From: an uncultured Prevotella sp.
GTDB taxonomy: Bacteria > Bacteroidota > Bacteroidia > Bacteroidales > Bacteroidaceae
Length of the DNA: 19,791 nt
NCBI GenBank assembly: GCA_937874345.1
Contig: CALNBT010000039.1
Span: 1 to 19,791 of the forward strand
Reading direction: 5' to 3'
Made by a program: the position numbers and the translations under genes. Positions 6,793-15,080 of the stretch are shown here, one piece after another; positions within the stretch are counted from its first letter, which is position 1; each line of letters starts with the position of its first letter. The notes beneath the pieces were generated by a model. That model was not told where the DNA came from. It was given only the letters and a program-made list of their open reading frames with translations, and ran no database searches.

Positions 6793-7722
6793 TCAATATT
6801 GATAGCTGTTATGAATATAAGGGACAATCTCCAAACCTTCAACGGTTTGAATCTGATCTTTCTTGAAGTACTTATCCCCATAAATCAATACCCTTTTGTT
6901 GTCAGATACGGTCATCTGACGGCAAGCCTGTTCGTCTGTCTCGCCAGTGCATACGTATTCTAATCCGTTGATATTGATGCGTTCGCCACGTTTGGCATTC
7001 CGTAGCGTAACCCTCACTTGCCCTCTGAAGGTTTTGTCGAATTGATAATACACGCTATCGCCGACCACATCAAAGTAACGGGGAATAAAAGTCTTGCTTC
7101 GTTTTTCGGCAGGATAGGATGACAGATAATATTTAATGGATTCTAGTTGGGATGGAACCATTCGTGCCGAGATCCAGGTTGCCCAATCAATATCCTCTGA
7201 ATTCCATTTCATTGGATAGCTGTTGGCATCCAAAAGTTCTCTTCCTTCATCCAAAAGTGTGACGTTTGCCCGATGAGTCAACCACTGGTTATCTGATGTC
7301 ATGCCCACTTTCGTATTGTCTTTCATCTTTCCTACAACCGAGACGGCTATCTGTTTCTCATTGAGATGTTCAAAACCAGGTGCATACCAAATGGCGATCG
7401 TGTTAGAGCCTTGTTGTAAAAAACGGGTGATGTCCAGACTGATGCATACCGGTTGATTGTCGTTTTCCATGCGAGAGGGCATCCATTGGGCTGTCGATAC
7501 ATTTCTTTCGTTAACGAAAAGACTAATCTTGCCTGATGTAACGACATCGATTGTGGCATAAACCGGCCGTTGGGGGAAATCAATCTGACGGCGAAACCAG
7601 ATTTGTGAAGTGCTGTCTACTTGCGGATAGGCAATCCATTGCGGATTGAAATCCTGTGAATAGCCTTTCACCATCCACATCATCATCAACAAAAGAAAGA
7701 TCTTTTTCATTAAAATATTCAT
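6793..7722 (-). CDS. Secreted GH78 (alpha-L-rhamnosidase)-like beta-sandwich protein without a catalytic domain
   Basis: 309 residues from the chosen ATG at 7722, which has AAAGAAGG ten bases upstream. An open frame reaches 7752, and a start at 7710 (MKKIF) is also possible. All versions begin with a signal peptide (MKKIFLLLMMMWMVKGYSQ). The mature part (QWIAYPQVDSTSQIWFRR, then KISLFVNERNVS, SLDITRFLQQGSNTIAIWY) resembles the N-terminal carbohydrate-binding-like domain of GH78 rhamnosidases. A second block (FRGQVRVTLRNAKRGERININGLEYV) resembles the beta-sandwich that precedes the GH78 catalytic barrel. The barrel itself is missing, since such enzymes are 700 residues or more. It follows the GH95 gene on the same strand by 149 bases. 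It may bind or present glycans for that enzyme, or be a truncated relic. Family resemblance is moderate; the role is a guess. Confidence 0.65.
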   Translation of the reverse strand: MNILMKKIFLLLMMMWMVKGYSQDFNPQWIAYPQVDSTSQIWFRRQIDFPQRPVYATIDVVTSGKISLFVNERNVSTAQWMPSRMENDNQPVCISLDITRFLQQGSNTIAIWYAPGFEHLNEKQIAVSVVGKMKDNTKVGMTSDNQWLTHRANVTLLDEGRELLDANSYPMKWNSEDIDWATWISARMVPSQLESIKYYLSSYPAEKRSKTFIPRYFDVVGDSVYYQFDKTFRGQVRVTLRNAKRGERININGLEYVCTGETDEQACRQMTVSDNKRVLIYGDKYFKKDQIQTVEGLEIVPYIHNSYQY

Positions 7723-7799
7723 ATCGGGGCTACCTTCTTTAGAGGGTATCATCTTAAAAGAAGGCTCGTATTCATCAACGTCCTCTAAATTTCAGCTTG

Positions 7800-7807
7800 C
7801 AAAATTA
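7800..7807 (-). promoter_or_regulatory. Possible -7 promoter element of the GH78-like gene
   Basis: On the minus strand TAATTTTG fits TAnnTTTG and lies about 78 bases upstream of the chosen ATG, between it and the GH95 stop. No -33 TTTG is seen at the right distance. It suggests the second gene may have its own transcript as well as read-through from GH95. Confidence 0.4.
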
Positions 7808-7871
7808 CAAAAAACATCCGGGTATTCGTGTATAACGGAAATCTTGAATGAAGCTTTCCAAAAATAATATG

Positions 7872-10262
7872 CTATTGTATCATTACCGCTTTGTGCTTTT
7901 TCAAAAGAACAAGGCGTTTCGTTCCATTGAAATGAACATTGAGGTGTTTCACGAAATTCTTCGTACACGGCTTCAATGATGCCCATACCACTTTCCCATC
8001 TTCCCATTTCATGCTTAGTTCGTAGCCACCGCGCGCCCTGATCCCATGTATTTCGCCGTCTTTCCAGGCTGATGGCAATGCTGGAAGCAGGTCGAGTTCG
8101 GTGTCAGTACTCTGCATCAACATTTCGAGAACGCCTGCAGTACCGCCGAGGTTGCCGTCGATTTGGAACGGTGGATGGGCATCAAACAAGTTCGGGTAGG
8201 TACCCCCACTGCGCCGTTTGTCTTTACCTTGATAGTTGTCGGGTGAGACATAAGTCAGCAGTTTCTGATAAATATGATAGGCCTGTTGGCTATTGTGCAA
8301 CCTCGCCCACAGGTTGATACGCCATCCTGTGCTCCATCCTGTCGTCTGATCCCCTTTGATTTCAAGAGCCCTTGCTGCGGCCTTCGCTAACAAAGGTGTT
8401 TCTGTCAAAGTGATATGATGACCGGGATACAGACCAATCAGATGACTTTGGTGGCGGTGTTGGAAGTCATAGTCGTCCCAATCGTAATACCATTCATTGA
8501 TATCTCCCATGTGTCCGATGGTGTAAGGATGTAGTCTGGGCAATGCCTTGTTGATCTCGGTCAGTAAAGATGATCGTTTTGCAAACTTATTTCCTTGGGC
8601 GAGAATCGCTTCCCCGGTATTGATGAAGAGCTCACGGATGATGGCCAGGTCGGCAGTGCCGCCATAACACGTTGTTCCATGATAGCCTTTGGGAGTAACA
8701 TATTCGTTTTCGGGTGACGTACTGGGGGCGGTAATCAGTTCGCCTGGTGTCTTCGGATTTTCAATGAGCCAGTCAAGCATAAACTCGGATGCCCCTTTCA
8801 GCAAGGGATAGGCTGTGTTTTTCAGAAATTTTTTATCTCGGGTAAACCGGTAATGCTCCCACAAGTTTTGTGTGAGCCATGCACCTCCGAGGTTCCAATT
8901 GCTCCATTCGGGGCTCTCGTTCTTTTCACCCACAGGGTTAGCCATCGCCCATAGGTCTGAGTTATGACTCGAACACCATCCTCGTTCTATGTTATAATAG
9001 TTTTTAGCCACGTGTTTACCGGTAACCGACAAGGCTTGCATGAATGAGATAAGAGGCTCGGTCATCTCGCTAAGGTTCGAAACTTCTGCAGGCCAGTAGT
9101 TCTCTTCCAAGTTGATGTTAATGGTGTAATTGCTTCGCCATTGTGAAAATAACCGGTTGGCCCACAATCCTTGCAAATTGGCGGGAACTGCATGCGTACG
9201 CGAACACGAGATAAGCAGGTATCGTCCGTACTGCATATAGAGGGTCTCAAGGTAGGGATTATGTCCACCTTGGTCGGTGTAGTCTTTTAGTTGTTGCTCG
9301 GTAGTTCTATGGTTATCCACAACTGAGCCACCCAGGAATAGCTTCAACCGGTTGAAGTATTGCTGGTAGTCGTTTACATGCCTCTGTCTGATTTGTTGGT
9401 AATCTGACAAAAGTGCTTGCGTCAAATTATGTTCGGCATTTTCTTTGTACGGAGCTGCCTGACGAACGGGATGTTTGTCGAAACCGTTGAAGCTGGTTTG
9501 ATTGACGATATATAGTGTAGCTTGAGTAGCGTTCGACAAGGTTAGCGTCGAATCGGATGCCACCGCTTGTCCATCTTTTACTTGCGCGTGCAGAATTGTA
9601 CAGAAATGAACGCTATTCTTTGGCGATCCATAGGCATGACCTTCCATGGAAAGTCGATCTGTTGAGGCTGAAAAATGGTGAGGAACCTGAGCAGACAACT
9701 TGATTTGGCAGTTGATGGCACCCGGCTTACTCGCCTGAAAGTGGATAACAATGGCATGGTCGGGGTTAGAAGCCAAATACTCTCTGGTTATCTGTACTCC
9801 GTCGAGCATGTAGCTGTCACGGCACAAGGCGCTGTCGATGTCTAGCTCACGGCGATAGTCGGTTGCCCTTTCACCCCGGGAGTCGATTATGTGAAGGGTG
9901 GCCAAGGGCTGATAATATTGGGAATTGGGCCCCTGAACCTTCAACTGTAACGAGTCGGCGGTTTTGTAATCTTCTTTGAAAAGCGCCTCGCGGATCGCCG
10001 GAATCCATTCGTGTGCGTGACGATCTAATGTGGAATCGACAGGTTGTCCAGTCCAAAATGTCAGGTCATTGAGATAAAGCAGATTGTCTTCAGGTTGTCC
10101 ATACACTACAGCTCCCAACTTTCCATTGCCAAGGGGCAATGCCTCTTCAAAAAAAGTAGCAGGTTTATCGTACCATAGTTTCATGGGAAGCTGCTGGGCT
10201 GTTGTCTGTATATTGTTCCCTAAGAAGAGGAATCCCAGAATAATCAATAGATGATTTCGCAT
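7872..10262 (-). CDS. Secreted alpha-L-fucosidase, glycoside hydrolase family 95
   Basis: 796 residues, the usual GH95 length, starting with a signal peptide (MRNHLLIILGFLFLG, cleavage probably after TTAQ). The N-terminal block EEALPLGNGKLGAVVYGQP followed by LYLNDLTFWTGQP is the GH95 signature. The (alpha/alpha)6 barrel carries NLQGLWAN, the NIN pair N382/N384 (before LEENYWPAE), E518 in SPENEY and D702 in DGNLGGTAG. These correspond to the asparagines, general acid and aspartate described in Bifidobacterium AfcA, an inverting 1,2-alpha-L-fucosidase, so all catalytic residues are present. Substrates of the family are fucosylated mucin, milk or plant glycans, and some members act on L-galactose. 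It would be exported to the periplasm or cell surface. No SusC/SusD pair is in the window, so it is not in an obvious polysaccharide utilisation locus here. Confidence 0.95.
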   Translation of the reverse strand: MRNHLLIILGFLFLGNNIQTTAQQLPMKLWYDKPATFFEEALPLGNGKLGAVVYGQPEDNLLYLNDLTFWTGQPVDSTLDRHAHEWIPAIREALFKEDYKTADSLQLKVQGPNSQYYQPLATLHIIDSRGERATDYRRELDIDSALCRDSYMLDGVQITREYLASNPDHAIVIHFQASKPGAINCQIKLSAQVPHHFSASTDRLSMEGHAYGSPKNSVHFCTILHAQVKDGQAVASDSTLTLSNATQATLYIVNQTSFNGFDKHPVRQAAPYKENAEHNLTQALLSDYQQIRQRHVNDYQQYFNRLKLFLGGSVVDNHRTTEQQLKDYTDQGGHNPYLETLYMQYGRYLLISCSRTHAVPANLQGLWANRLFSQWRSNYTININLEENYWPAEVSNLSEMTEPLISFMQALSVTGKHVAKNYYNIERGWCSSHNSDLWAMANPVGEKNESPEWSNWNLGGAWLTQNLWEHYRFTRDKKFLKNTAYPLLKGASEFMLDWLIENPKTPGELITAPSTSPENEYVTPKGYHGTTCYGGTADLAIIRELFINTGEAILAQGNKFAKRSSLLTEINKALPRLHPYTIGHMGDINEWYYDWDDYDFQHRHQSHLIGLYPGHHITLTETPLLAKAAARALEIKGDQTTGWSTGWRINLWARLHNSQQAYHIYQKLLTYVSPDNYQGKDKRRSGGTYPNLFDAHPPFQIDGNLGGTAGVLEMLMQSTDTELDLLPALPSAWKDGEIHGIRARGGYELSMKWEDGKVVWASLKPCTKNFVKHLNVHFNGTKRLVLLKKHKAVMIQ

Positions 10263-10347
10263 AATGCAAGGAATTTTTGTATTCAGATTTGGATGCTAAA
10301 TGAGTGTGAAGAAGTGTGTTTCTGCCATTCTAGTGCTCAGTAATCTG

Positions 10348-10405
10348 CAAATTTAATGCTTAAAATTTGAATTTGTCGCTTTTTCAAGCCAGTTTTCCAA
10401 ATTTA
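10348..10405 (-). promoter_or_regulatory. Two candidate -7 elements for the GH95 gene
   Basis: On the minus strand TAAATTTG occurs at 10355 to 10348 and again at 10405 to 10398, both perfect TAnnTTTG, 86 and 136 bases upstream of the GH95 ATG. Neither has a clear -33 TTTG at the standard distance, so dependence on an activator is possible. Confidence 0.4.
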
Positions 10406-10900
10406 CCTGATGGGTGTTGTCTTTCGGTATGGAGGTAAAGCGAATCAATTCGGTTGTTGATTGTATGCTTTGGTCATGTTTAATCAGGCAAAATAAAGAA
10501 CAATACTCCTTCTAGCATTCGTTCTTTAAACGCAAAACAATCATTTGTTTGAGATATTGCTGTATTGAATGAAGAATGAGTCTCAATGAGTGTCGATTAT
10601 ATCTTTCTATGCTTGTAAAACAATATCAACCTTTTTGCTTGATAAAGGCAATGGTATTGTGCCACAAACCCAATGATATCGTTTGACAAAAGCATTGACT
10701 TTGTCCGCAATCCTGTTCAACTCATCTGCAAAATGGGGTCTAATGACTTGTTCTTTTGTTGGTTTTCTCTTTGAAACAGTGTCTTGAAGCCTTAAAACAA
10801 CTTCCGTTTTTATAGAAGATCACTTTAGGTCATCCGCTTTAAATGCCCATTTCATTGACAGTAATTGATAATGCCAAAGGGTAACGTGACGCGTATGCCA

Positions 10901-10950
10901 AAAAAAATTCCATGAATGCGACGATTGATAGATCATCGCATTCATGGAAT
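10901..10950 (-). terminator. Strong terminator of the CarboxypepD_reg-like gene
   Basis: ATTCCATGAATGCGA (10907-10921) and TCGCATTCATGGAAT (10936-10950) are perfect 15-base inverted arms, extended inward by GAT/ATC after one mismatch. Seven A residues at 10901-10907 give a U-run after the hairpin on the minus strand. It lies about 60 bases beyond the stop of the gene at 11009-12253. The arms are longer than in other terminators here. Confidence 0.85.
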
Positions 10951-11008
10951 ATGAGGATTGCCTGTAGGACAAGAGATTCCGAAATCGTCAATCCGAAGCT
11001 TGATGTCG

Positions 11009-12253
11009 CTATCTAAGCATCTCTTTCAGTTTGTCTATGGCGTTCTCCAAGCTCTCGGTAGGTTCTATAATATTATCCTTTCCCCAGAAGTCGGTCGTAT
11101 CGAAGAGCTCTACTTTGTCGTAGAGAGAGCTACGGTTGTCAAACGATTGTTTGCCTTTGATAGGATGTACCTGGTCGGGTGGCAGGCAATCGGTTACCAC
11201 CATCTCTCCGACAACGGTATAGGGTGAATAAAACAGACGCCATTTCCAGTCGCAAGTAAAGCGTGAAACGCTTCTGACATAATTCAGACGGGTAATGCCA
11301 TCTTCGGTTTTGTAACTGACGATGAATGACATTTCCTTGGGTTTGAACTTTACACCGGCTGGTTTGCTGATCAACATTCGTTGCGTAGCCAATATCCGGT
11401 CGCTTAAATCGAGTTTGAATTCCAAACGGGTAAAGGAAAGTGTTTCGCGGTCTATGTATACCTTTCCTTCATAAAGTGCATAGGGCGCTCTTCTGCTGGG
11501 AGCGAACCCAATTACGATTTGTGGACGGTTATCAAAGGTAGTTGGTATCTCCATTCTTAATTGATAGTTCAGTAATTCCTCCTCGTTCAATAAGTCTGTT
11601 CTGTTTTTCACGAAATCTATATAAATGGGCAATACCGGTCCACCTTGCATTTTGGCACCCAAAGTATCTGATTGGCGCGTGCTTATCAGTCTGCGAGCCT
11701 TGTCAATACTGATTCTGTCGAACTGAACATCAGAAGCATACGATGTCTTATACATGCTGACAACAGCCTCAGCAACATAGATGTACCGACGACCGCGTTG
11801 CGTTGTTTCTCGATAAAAGCCTTTGAACAGCTCGGGTTTGGAGCTGTAGTTCGTCGGTATTTTCGCGATGGCAGCCTTGATTATTTCCAAGGGGTTGCCT
11901 GAGTTGACGACGACTTCAGACAAGATGACCGTACTGGGTTGCATCGATATCGACAGGTTAGAGAGGTCTTCACCAAGTACATAGTGTCGAGAACGATAAC
12001 CGACATGCGTAAAGACGAGGTTAGATGGCTTTTGATTAACCTTTAGCGTAAACCTACCGTCTGCATTTGACACGGTGGAAATTTGACTAGCCGAAACCGA
12101 AACGTTGACATAAGGCAAAGCTTTCCCGGTTTCAGTATCTTTGATCTTTCCCGTGATAGTGATGTAGCTTTCCTGCGTAAAGGCTGGCATCGAATAGGCA
12201 GCACATAACAAAAAAGATACAAGGATAAAAATATGTTTTGTTGAGCGATCCAT
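11009..12253 (-). CDS. Secreted CarboxypepD_reg-like domain protein
   Basis: 414 residues with a signal peptide (MDRSTKHIFILVSFLLCAAYSMPAFTQ). Residues about 32-110 form a carboxypeptidase-regulatory-like beta-sandwich: ITGKIKDTETGKALPYVNVSV, then TVSNADGRFTLKV and LVFTHVGYRSRHYVL, the pattern also found at the N-terminus of SusC-type TonB receptors. The remaining 300 residues lack the TonB plug and barrel. They form a beta-rich region with EGKVYIDRETLSFTRLEFKLD and YKTEDGITRLNYVRSVSRF, seen in many Bacteroidota hypothetical proteins of this type. It is probably periplasmic or anchored at the outer membrane. Its function is unknown. It is transcribed alone, with a long leader and a strong terminator, and diverges from hpt. 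Confidence 0.85.
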   Translation of the reverse strand: MDRSTKHIFILVSFLLCAAYSMPAFTQESYITITGKIKDTETGKALPYVNVSVSASQISTVSNADGRFTLKVNQKPSNLVFTHVGYRSRHYVLGEDLSNLSISMQPSTVILSEVVVNSGNPLEIIKAAIAKIPTNYSSKPELFKGFYRETTQRGRRYIYVAEAVVSMYKTSYASDVQFDRISIDKARRLISTRQSDTLGAKMQGGPVLPIYIDFVKNRTDLLNEEELLNYQLRMEIPTTFDNRPQIVIGFAPSRRAPYALYEGKVYIDRETLSFTRLEFKLDLSDRILATQRMLISKPAGVKFKPKEMSFIVSYKTEDGITRLNYVRSVSRFTCDWKWRLFYSPYTVVGEMVVTDCLPPDQVHPIKGKQSFDNRSSLYDKVELFDTTDFWGKDNIIEPTESLENAIDKLKEMLR

Positions 12254-12428
12254 AACATTTCCCTTTCTATTGAGTTAGTTAAAATGATCTGCAATGATCA
12301 ATCTGTATCATTGCCGAATATAGTAAAAGGCCTAAACCTACAAGTGCTAGATAACCAGAAGTTTACATGGGTTATGACTTGCCAAGGATGCTCTTTTGAT
12401 CGTTTTGCTGAACAGAGAGCTAACCTTA

Positions 12429-12460
12429 CAAAGTTAGTAATTAAATTCTGACATATCAAC
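12429..12460 (-). promoter_or_regulatory. Probable promoter of the CarboxypepD_reg-like gene
   Basis: On the minus strand TAACTTTG (12436 to 12429) is a perfect -7 element, and GTTG (12460 to 12457) is a near match to the -33 TTTG with a 20-base spacer. The resulting 5' leader is about 170 bases, much longer than that of hpt. Confidence 0.6.
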
Positions 12461-12568
12461 CTTTTAGCAAGATATTTTTAGAATGGATTCAACATATTTC
12501 CAACAGTGCGCAAAGATATTTTTATTCCCTTTTTCATTTGAATGTTCGAACGTTACAAAGTTTTTTAT

Positions 12569-12576
12569 TAACTTTG
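12569..12576 (+). promoter_or_regulatory. hpt promoter (-7 element)
   Basis: TAACTTTG is a perfect TAnnTTTG ending 23 bases before the hpt ATG at 12600. A TTCG at 12545-12548, 20 bases upstream, may be a degenerate -33 element. It decides the hpt start, because the upstream in-frame ATG at 12483 lies before the promoter. Confidence 0.7.
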
Positions 12577-12599
12577 CGGTTTATAAATTAACAACATCC

Positions 12600-13139
12600 A
12601 TGAGTGAAGTTACGATCAAAGACAAAAGGTTTAAGATATTCATTCCAGAAGCAGAAATTTTAGGGCGAGTAAAGGCTGTTGCCGACCGAATGAATCAAGA
12701 TTTGGCTGGTAAGAATCCATTGCTATTGGCAGTGCTGAATGGTTCTTTTATGTTTGCTGCTGACCTGATGCGATATCTCACGATACCTTGTGAAATATCT
12801 TTCGTTAAATTGGCGTCTTACCAAGGCATTGCCTCTACGGGAGAAATCAAGGAAGTGATAGGCTTAAATGAAGACATTACCGACAGACCGGTAGTTGTTG
12901 TCGAGGATATCATCGACACAGGTGCGACAATGAAGCGTATGTTGGAGACACTCGGAACTCGCAGGCCGGCATCGATTGACATCTGTACGTTGTTGCTCAA
13001 GCCCGGAAAATTGAAAGTACCTCTTGACATTAAGTACACGGCCATTGAAATTCCAAACGACTTCATCGTTGGATATGGGCTTGACTATGACCAACAAGGT
13101 CGCAATTTAAGAGACATTTATACATTAGTAGAAGAATGA
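12600..13139 (+). CDS. hpt: Hypoxanthine phosphoribosyltransferase
   Basis: 179 residues from the ATG at 12600, beginning MSEVTIKDKRFKIFI. The frame is open from 12483, but the extra 39 codons span the promoter and do not resemble the family. The type I phosphoribosyltransferase PRPP loop VVVVEDIIDTGATM (E102, D103, then DTG) is clear. LAVLNGSFMFAADL is the N-terminal nucleotide-binding strand-loop, and DFIVGYGLDYDQQGRNL is the C-terminal base-binding hood. The enzyme makes IMP or GMP from hypoxanthine or guanine and PRPP, salvaging purines in the cytoplasm. Its TGA overlaps the adk ATG by 4 bp, so the two are cotranscribed and probably translationally coupled. Confidence 0.95.
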   Translation: MSEVTIKDKRFKIFIPEAEILGRVKAVADRMNQDLAGKNPLLLAVLNGSFMFAADLMRYLTIPCEISFVKLASYQGIASTGEIKEVIGLNEDITDRPVVVVEDIIDTGATMKRMLETLGTRRPASIDICTLLLKPGKLKVPLDIKYTAIEIPNDFIVGYGLDYDQQGRNLRDIYTLVEE

Positions 13140-13708
13140 AAAATATAGTAATTTTCGGTGCTCCTGGCTCAGGAAAGGGCACTCAAAGCGACCTGCTGAT
13201 TAAAAAGTATGGTTTTGGACATATCTCTACAGGAGATGTGTTGCGTAACGAGATTAAAAACGGTACGGAATTAGGCAAAACGGCTAAGCAGTATATTGAC
13301 AAAGGCCAACTGATTCCTGATGAGTTGATGATCGATATTCTTGCCAGCGTATACGATAGCTTTGGAAAAGAGCATACAGGTGTTATCTTTGACGGATTTC
13401 CCAGAACAATTCCACAAGCTGAAGCTTTGAAGAAAATGTTGGCAAACCGCGGACATAAAGTTTCGGCGATGATCGAACTTGATGTTCCAGAAGAGGTGTT
13501 GATGAAGCGATTGATTCTGCGTGGCCAACAAAGTGGTCGAAGTGATGATAACGAAGAAACCATCAAAAAGCGTATTGGCGTATATTACGACCAGACAGCT
13601 CCGCTAATCGCTTGGTATGATACCGAAGGATTGCATCATCATATCGTAGGCTTCGGCGAACTAGACAAGATCTTTGCAGATGTTTGCCAGGTAATCGACT
13701 CTTTGTAA
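13136..13708 (+). CDS. adk: Adenylate kinase (short form)
   Basis: 190 residues. The P-loop GAPGSGKGT (8-16) is followed by the AMP-binding STGDVLR and DGFPRT (R90). The LID region is reduced to GRSDDN, so this is the short adenylate kinase without the zinc or long LID insert. It catalyses ATP + AMP to 2 ADP in the cytoplasm, keeping adenylate charge balanced. It overlaps hpt by 4 bp (ATGA), matching purine salvage to nucleotide phosphorylation. A hairpin follows 45 bases after the stop. Confidence 0.97.
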   Translation: MKNIVIFGAPGSGKGTQSDLLIKKYGFGHISTGDVLRNEIKNGTELGKTAKQYIDKGQLIPDELMIDILASVYDSFGKEHTGVIFDGFPRTIPQAEALKKMLANRGHKVSAMIELDVPEEVLMKRLILRGQQSGRSDDNEETIKKRIGVYYDQTAPLIAWYDTEGLHHHIVGFGELDKIFADVCQVIDSL

Positions 13709-13752
13709 AAGAAGCTCCATACCCCTTTTGAAAAGAGGGCTTAAACAATAAA

Positions 13753-13800
13753 GATGGAGGTGGCTCGACGGGAATCCTCCGAGACTCCTCCATCATTTTT
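13753..13800 (+). terminator. Terminator or attenuator after hpt-adk
   Basis: GATGGAGG (13753-13760) pairs with CCTCCATC (13787-13794), and inside CTCG (13764-13767) pairs with CGAG (13780-13783). ATTTTTATCTTTT follows. It separates hpt-adk from obgE. I found no clear TAnnTTTG promoter before obgE, so some read-through to obgE is possible. Confidence 0.75.
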
Positions 13801-13879
13801 ATCTTTTCCACTCATTGAATTGGAGCAAGAATAGAGAATGCTCTTAATTCTATTTATTCTCTAAGATCTTTTTTATATT

Positions 13880-15055
13880 ATGGCTGAATCCAATTTCGTA
13901 GATTATGTAAAGATTTACTGTCGCTCAGGAAAGGGCGGCAGAGGGTCAATGCATCTTCATCATGTAAAATATAATTACAATGGAGGCCCTGATGGAGGAG
14001 ATGGTGGAAAAGGCGGCAGCGTATATTTGCGTGGCAACCATAACTATTGGACGCTGCTACACTTGAAATATGACCGCCATGTCTATGCTGAACATGGAGG
14101 AAATGGCGGTCGTGACAAATGTCATGGTACCGATGGGAAGGATGTTTATATTGACGTACCTTGTGGCACTGTGGTTTATAATGCCGAGAATGGCAAGTAT
14201 ATCTGTGATGTAACGGAAGACGACCAGAAAGTATTATTGCTGAAAGGTGGTAGGGGAGGATTGGGTAATTTCCAGTTCCGTACTTCAACCAATCAGGCCC
14301 CACGATATGCCCAGCCGGGAGAACCGATGCAGGAGATGACGATTATCCTGGAATTAAAGTTATTGGCGGATGTTGGATTGGTGGGATTCCCCAATGCAGG
14401 AAAGTCTACTTTGGTCTCTTCGTTGTCAAGTGCCCGTCCCAAGATAGCGAATTATCCGTTTACGACGCTTGAACCTTCTTTGGGAATCGTAGCCTATCGT
14501 GACCATCAATCGTTTGTGATGGCTGATATTCCCGGCATTATTGAGGGCGCCAGCGAAGGGAAAGGGCTTGGTCTTCGTTTTCTTCGTCATATAGAACGCA
14601 ATTCATTATTGTTGTTCATTGTTCCGGGAGATACGGATGATATCAAGAAAGAATACGAAATCTTGCTCAATGAGTTGAAAAAGTTCAACCCGGAGATGAT
14701 GGACAAGCACCGTGTGCTGGCCGTCAGCAAATGTGATATTCTGGATGATGAACTGATAAACATGTTGAAGGAAACGGTTCCTGACGACCTGCCAGTGGTC
14801 TTTATCTCTGCTGTCAGCGGTCAAGGATTGGACGAACTGAAAGATGTTCTCTGGGCAGAGTTGAACAGTGAGAGCAATAAGTTGAAAGAGATTATTGCAG
14901 AAGATACCATTGTTCACCGCGATAAGGATATGAAAGTGTTGGTCTCTGAACTGGAGGATGAAGGTGAAGCCGGAGAGATTGAATATCTGGATGAAGGCAA
15001 AATCGAAGATGTCGATGACCTTGACGACTTCGAATATACAGACATTGCCACATAA
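13880..15055 (+). CDS. obgE: GTPase Obg (CgtA)
   Basis: 391 residues. Residues 1-160 are the glycine-rich Obg domain (GGPDGGDGGKGG and EHGGNGGRD). The GTPase domain has G1 GFPNAGKS (169-176), the switch I threonines in YPFTTLEP, G3 DIPG (216-219), a non-standard G4 SKCD (283-286) in place of NKxD, and G5 FISAVSG. Instead of an OCT domain the protein ends in a highly acidic tail (residues about 345-391), common in Bacteroidota. Obg is an essential GTPase acting in large-subunit ribosome assembly, with links to stress and cell-cycle control. The pgeF gene begins 26 bases after its stop, probably in the same transcript. Confidence 0.97.
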   Translation: MAESNFVDYVKIYCRSGKGGRGSMHLHHVKYNYNGGPDGGDGGKGGSVYLRGNHNYWTLLHLKYDRHVYAEHGGNGGRDKCHGTDGKDVYIDVPCGTVVYNAENGKYICDVTEDDQKVLLLKGGRGGLGNFQFRTSTNQAPRYAQPGEPMQEMTIILELKLLADVGLVGFPNAGKSTLVSSLSSARPKIANYPFTTLEPSLGIVAYRDHQSFVMADIPGIIEGASEGKGLGLRFLRHIERNSLLLFIVPGDTDDIKKEYEILLNELKKFNPEMMDKHRVLAVSKCDILDDELINMLKETVPDDLPVVFISAVSGQGLDELKDVLWAELNSESNKLKEIIAEDTIVHRDKDMKVLVSELEDEGEAGEIEYLDEGKIEDVDDLDDFEYTDIAT

Positions 15056-15080
15056 TTTTTTTGATATAACGATTTATTAG

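Larger units (their letters stand above)
10263..11008. other. Long intergenic region upstream of GH95
   Basis: This 746-base region has no open frame that looks coding. At its left end are possible -7 elements for GH95, and at its right end the terminator of the minus-strand gene at 11009-12253. Between about 10410 and 10900 I see no gene, RNA or repeat. It is AT-rich and unstructured to the eye. A 13-base run here (atatcaacctttt, near 10622) recurs near 12453, probably by chance. Confidence 0.6.
12254..12599. other. Divergent intergenic region between the CarboxypepD_reg-like gene and hpt
   Basis: The 346 bases hold two divergent promoters (minus at 12429-12460, plus at 12569-12576) and a perfect inverted repeat GCAATGAT (12291-12298) / ATCATTGC (12307-12314). 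The repeat sits in the roughly 170-base leader of the minus-strand gene. The frame open from 12483 runs into hpt but contains the hpt promoter, so it is not coding upstream of 12600. Confidence 0.65.

Noticed and set aside
10622..12465. Shared 13-base run atatcaacctttt near 10622 and 12453 as a dispersed repeat
   Set aside because: It is short and AT-rich, with flanks that diverge at once, so chance is likely.
12483..12599. N-terminal extension of hpt by 39 codons
   Set aside because: The segment contains the TAnnTTTG promoter, and the hpt family begins near the ATG at 12600.
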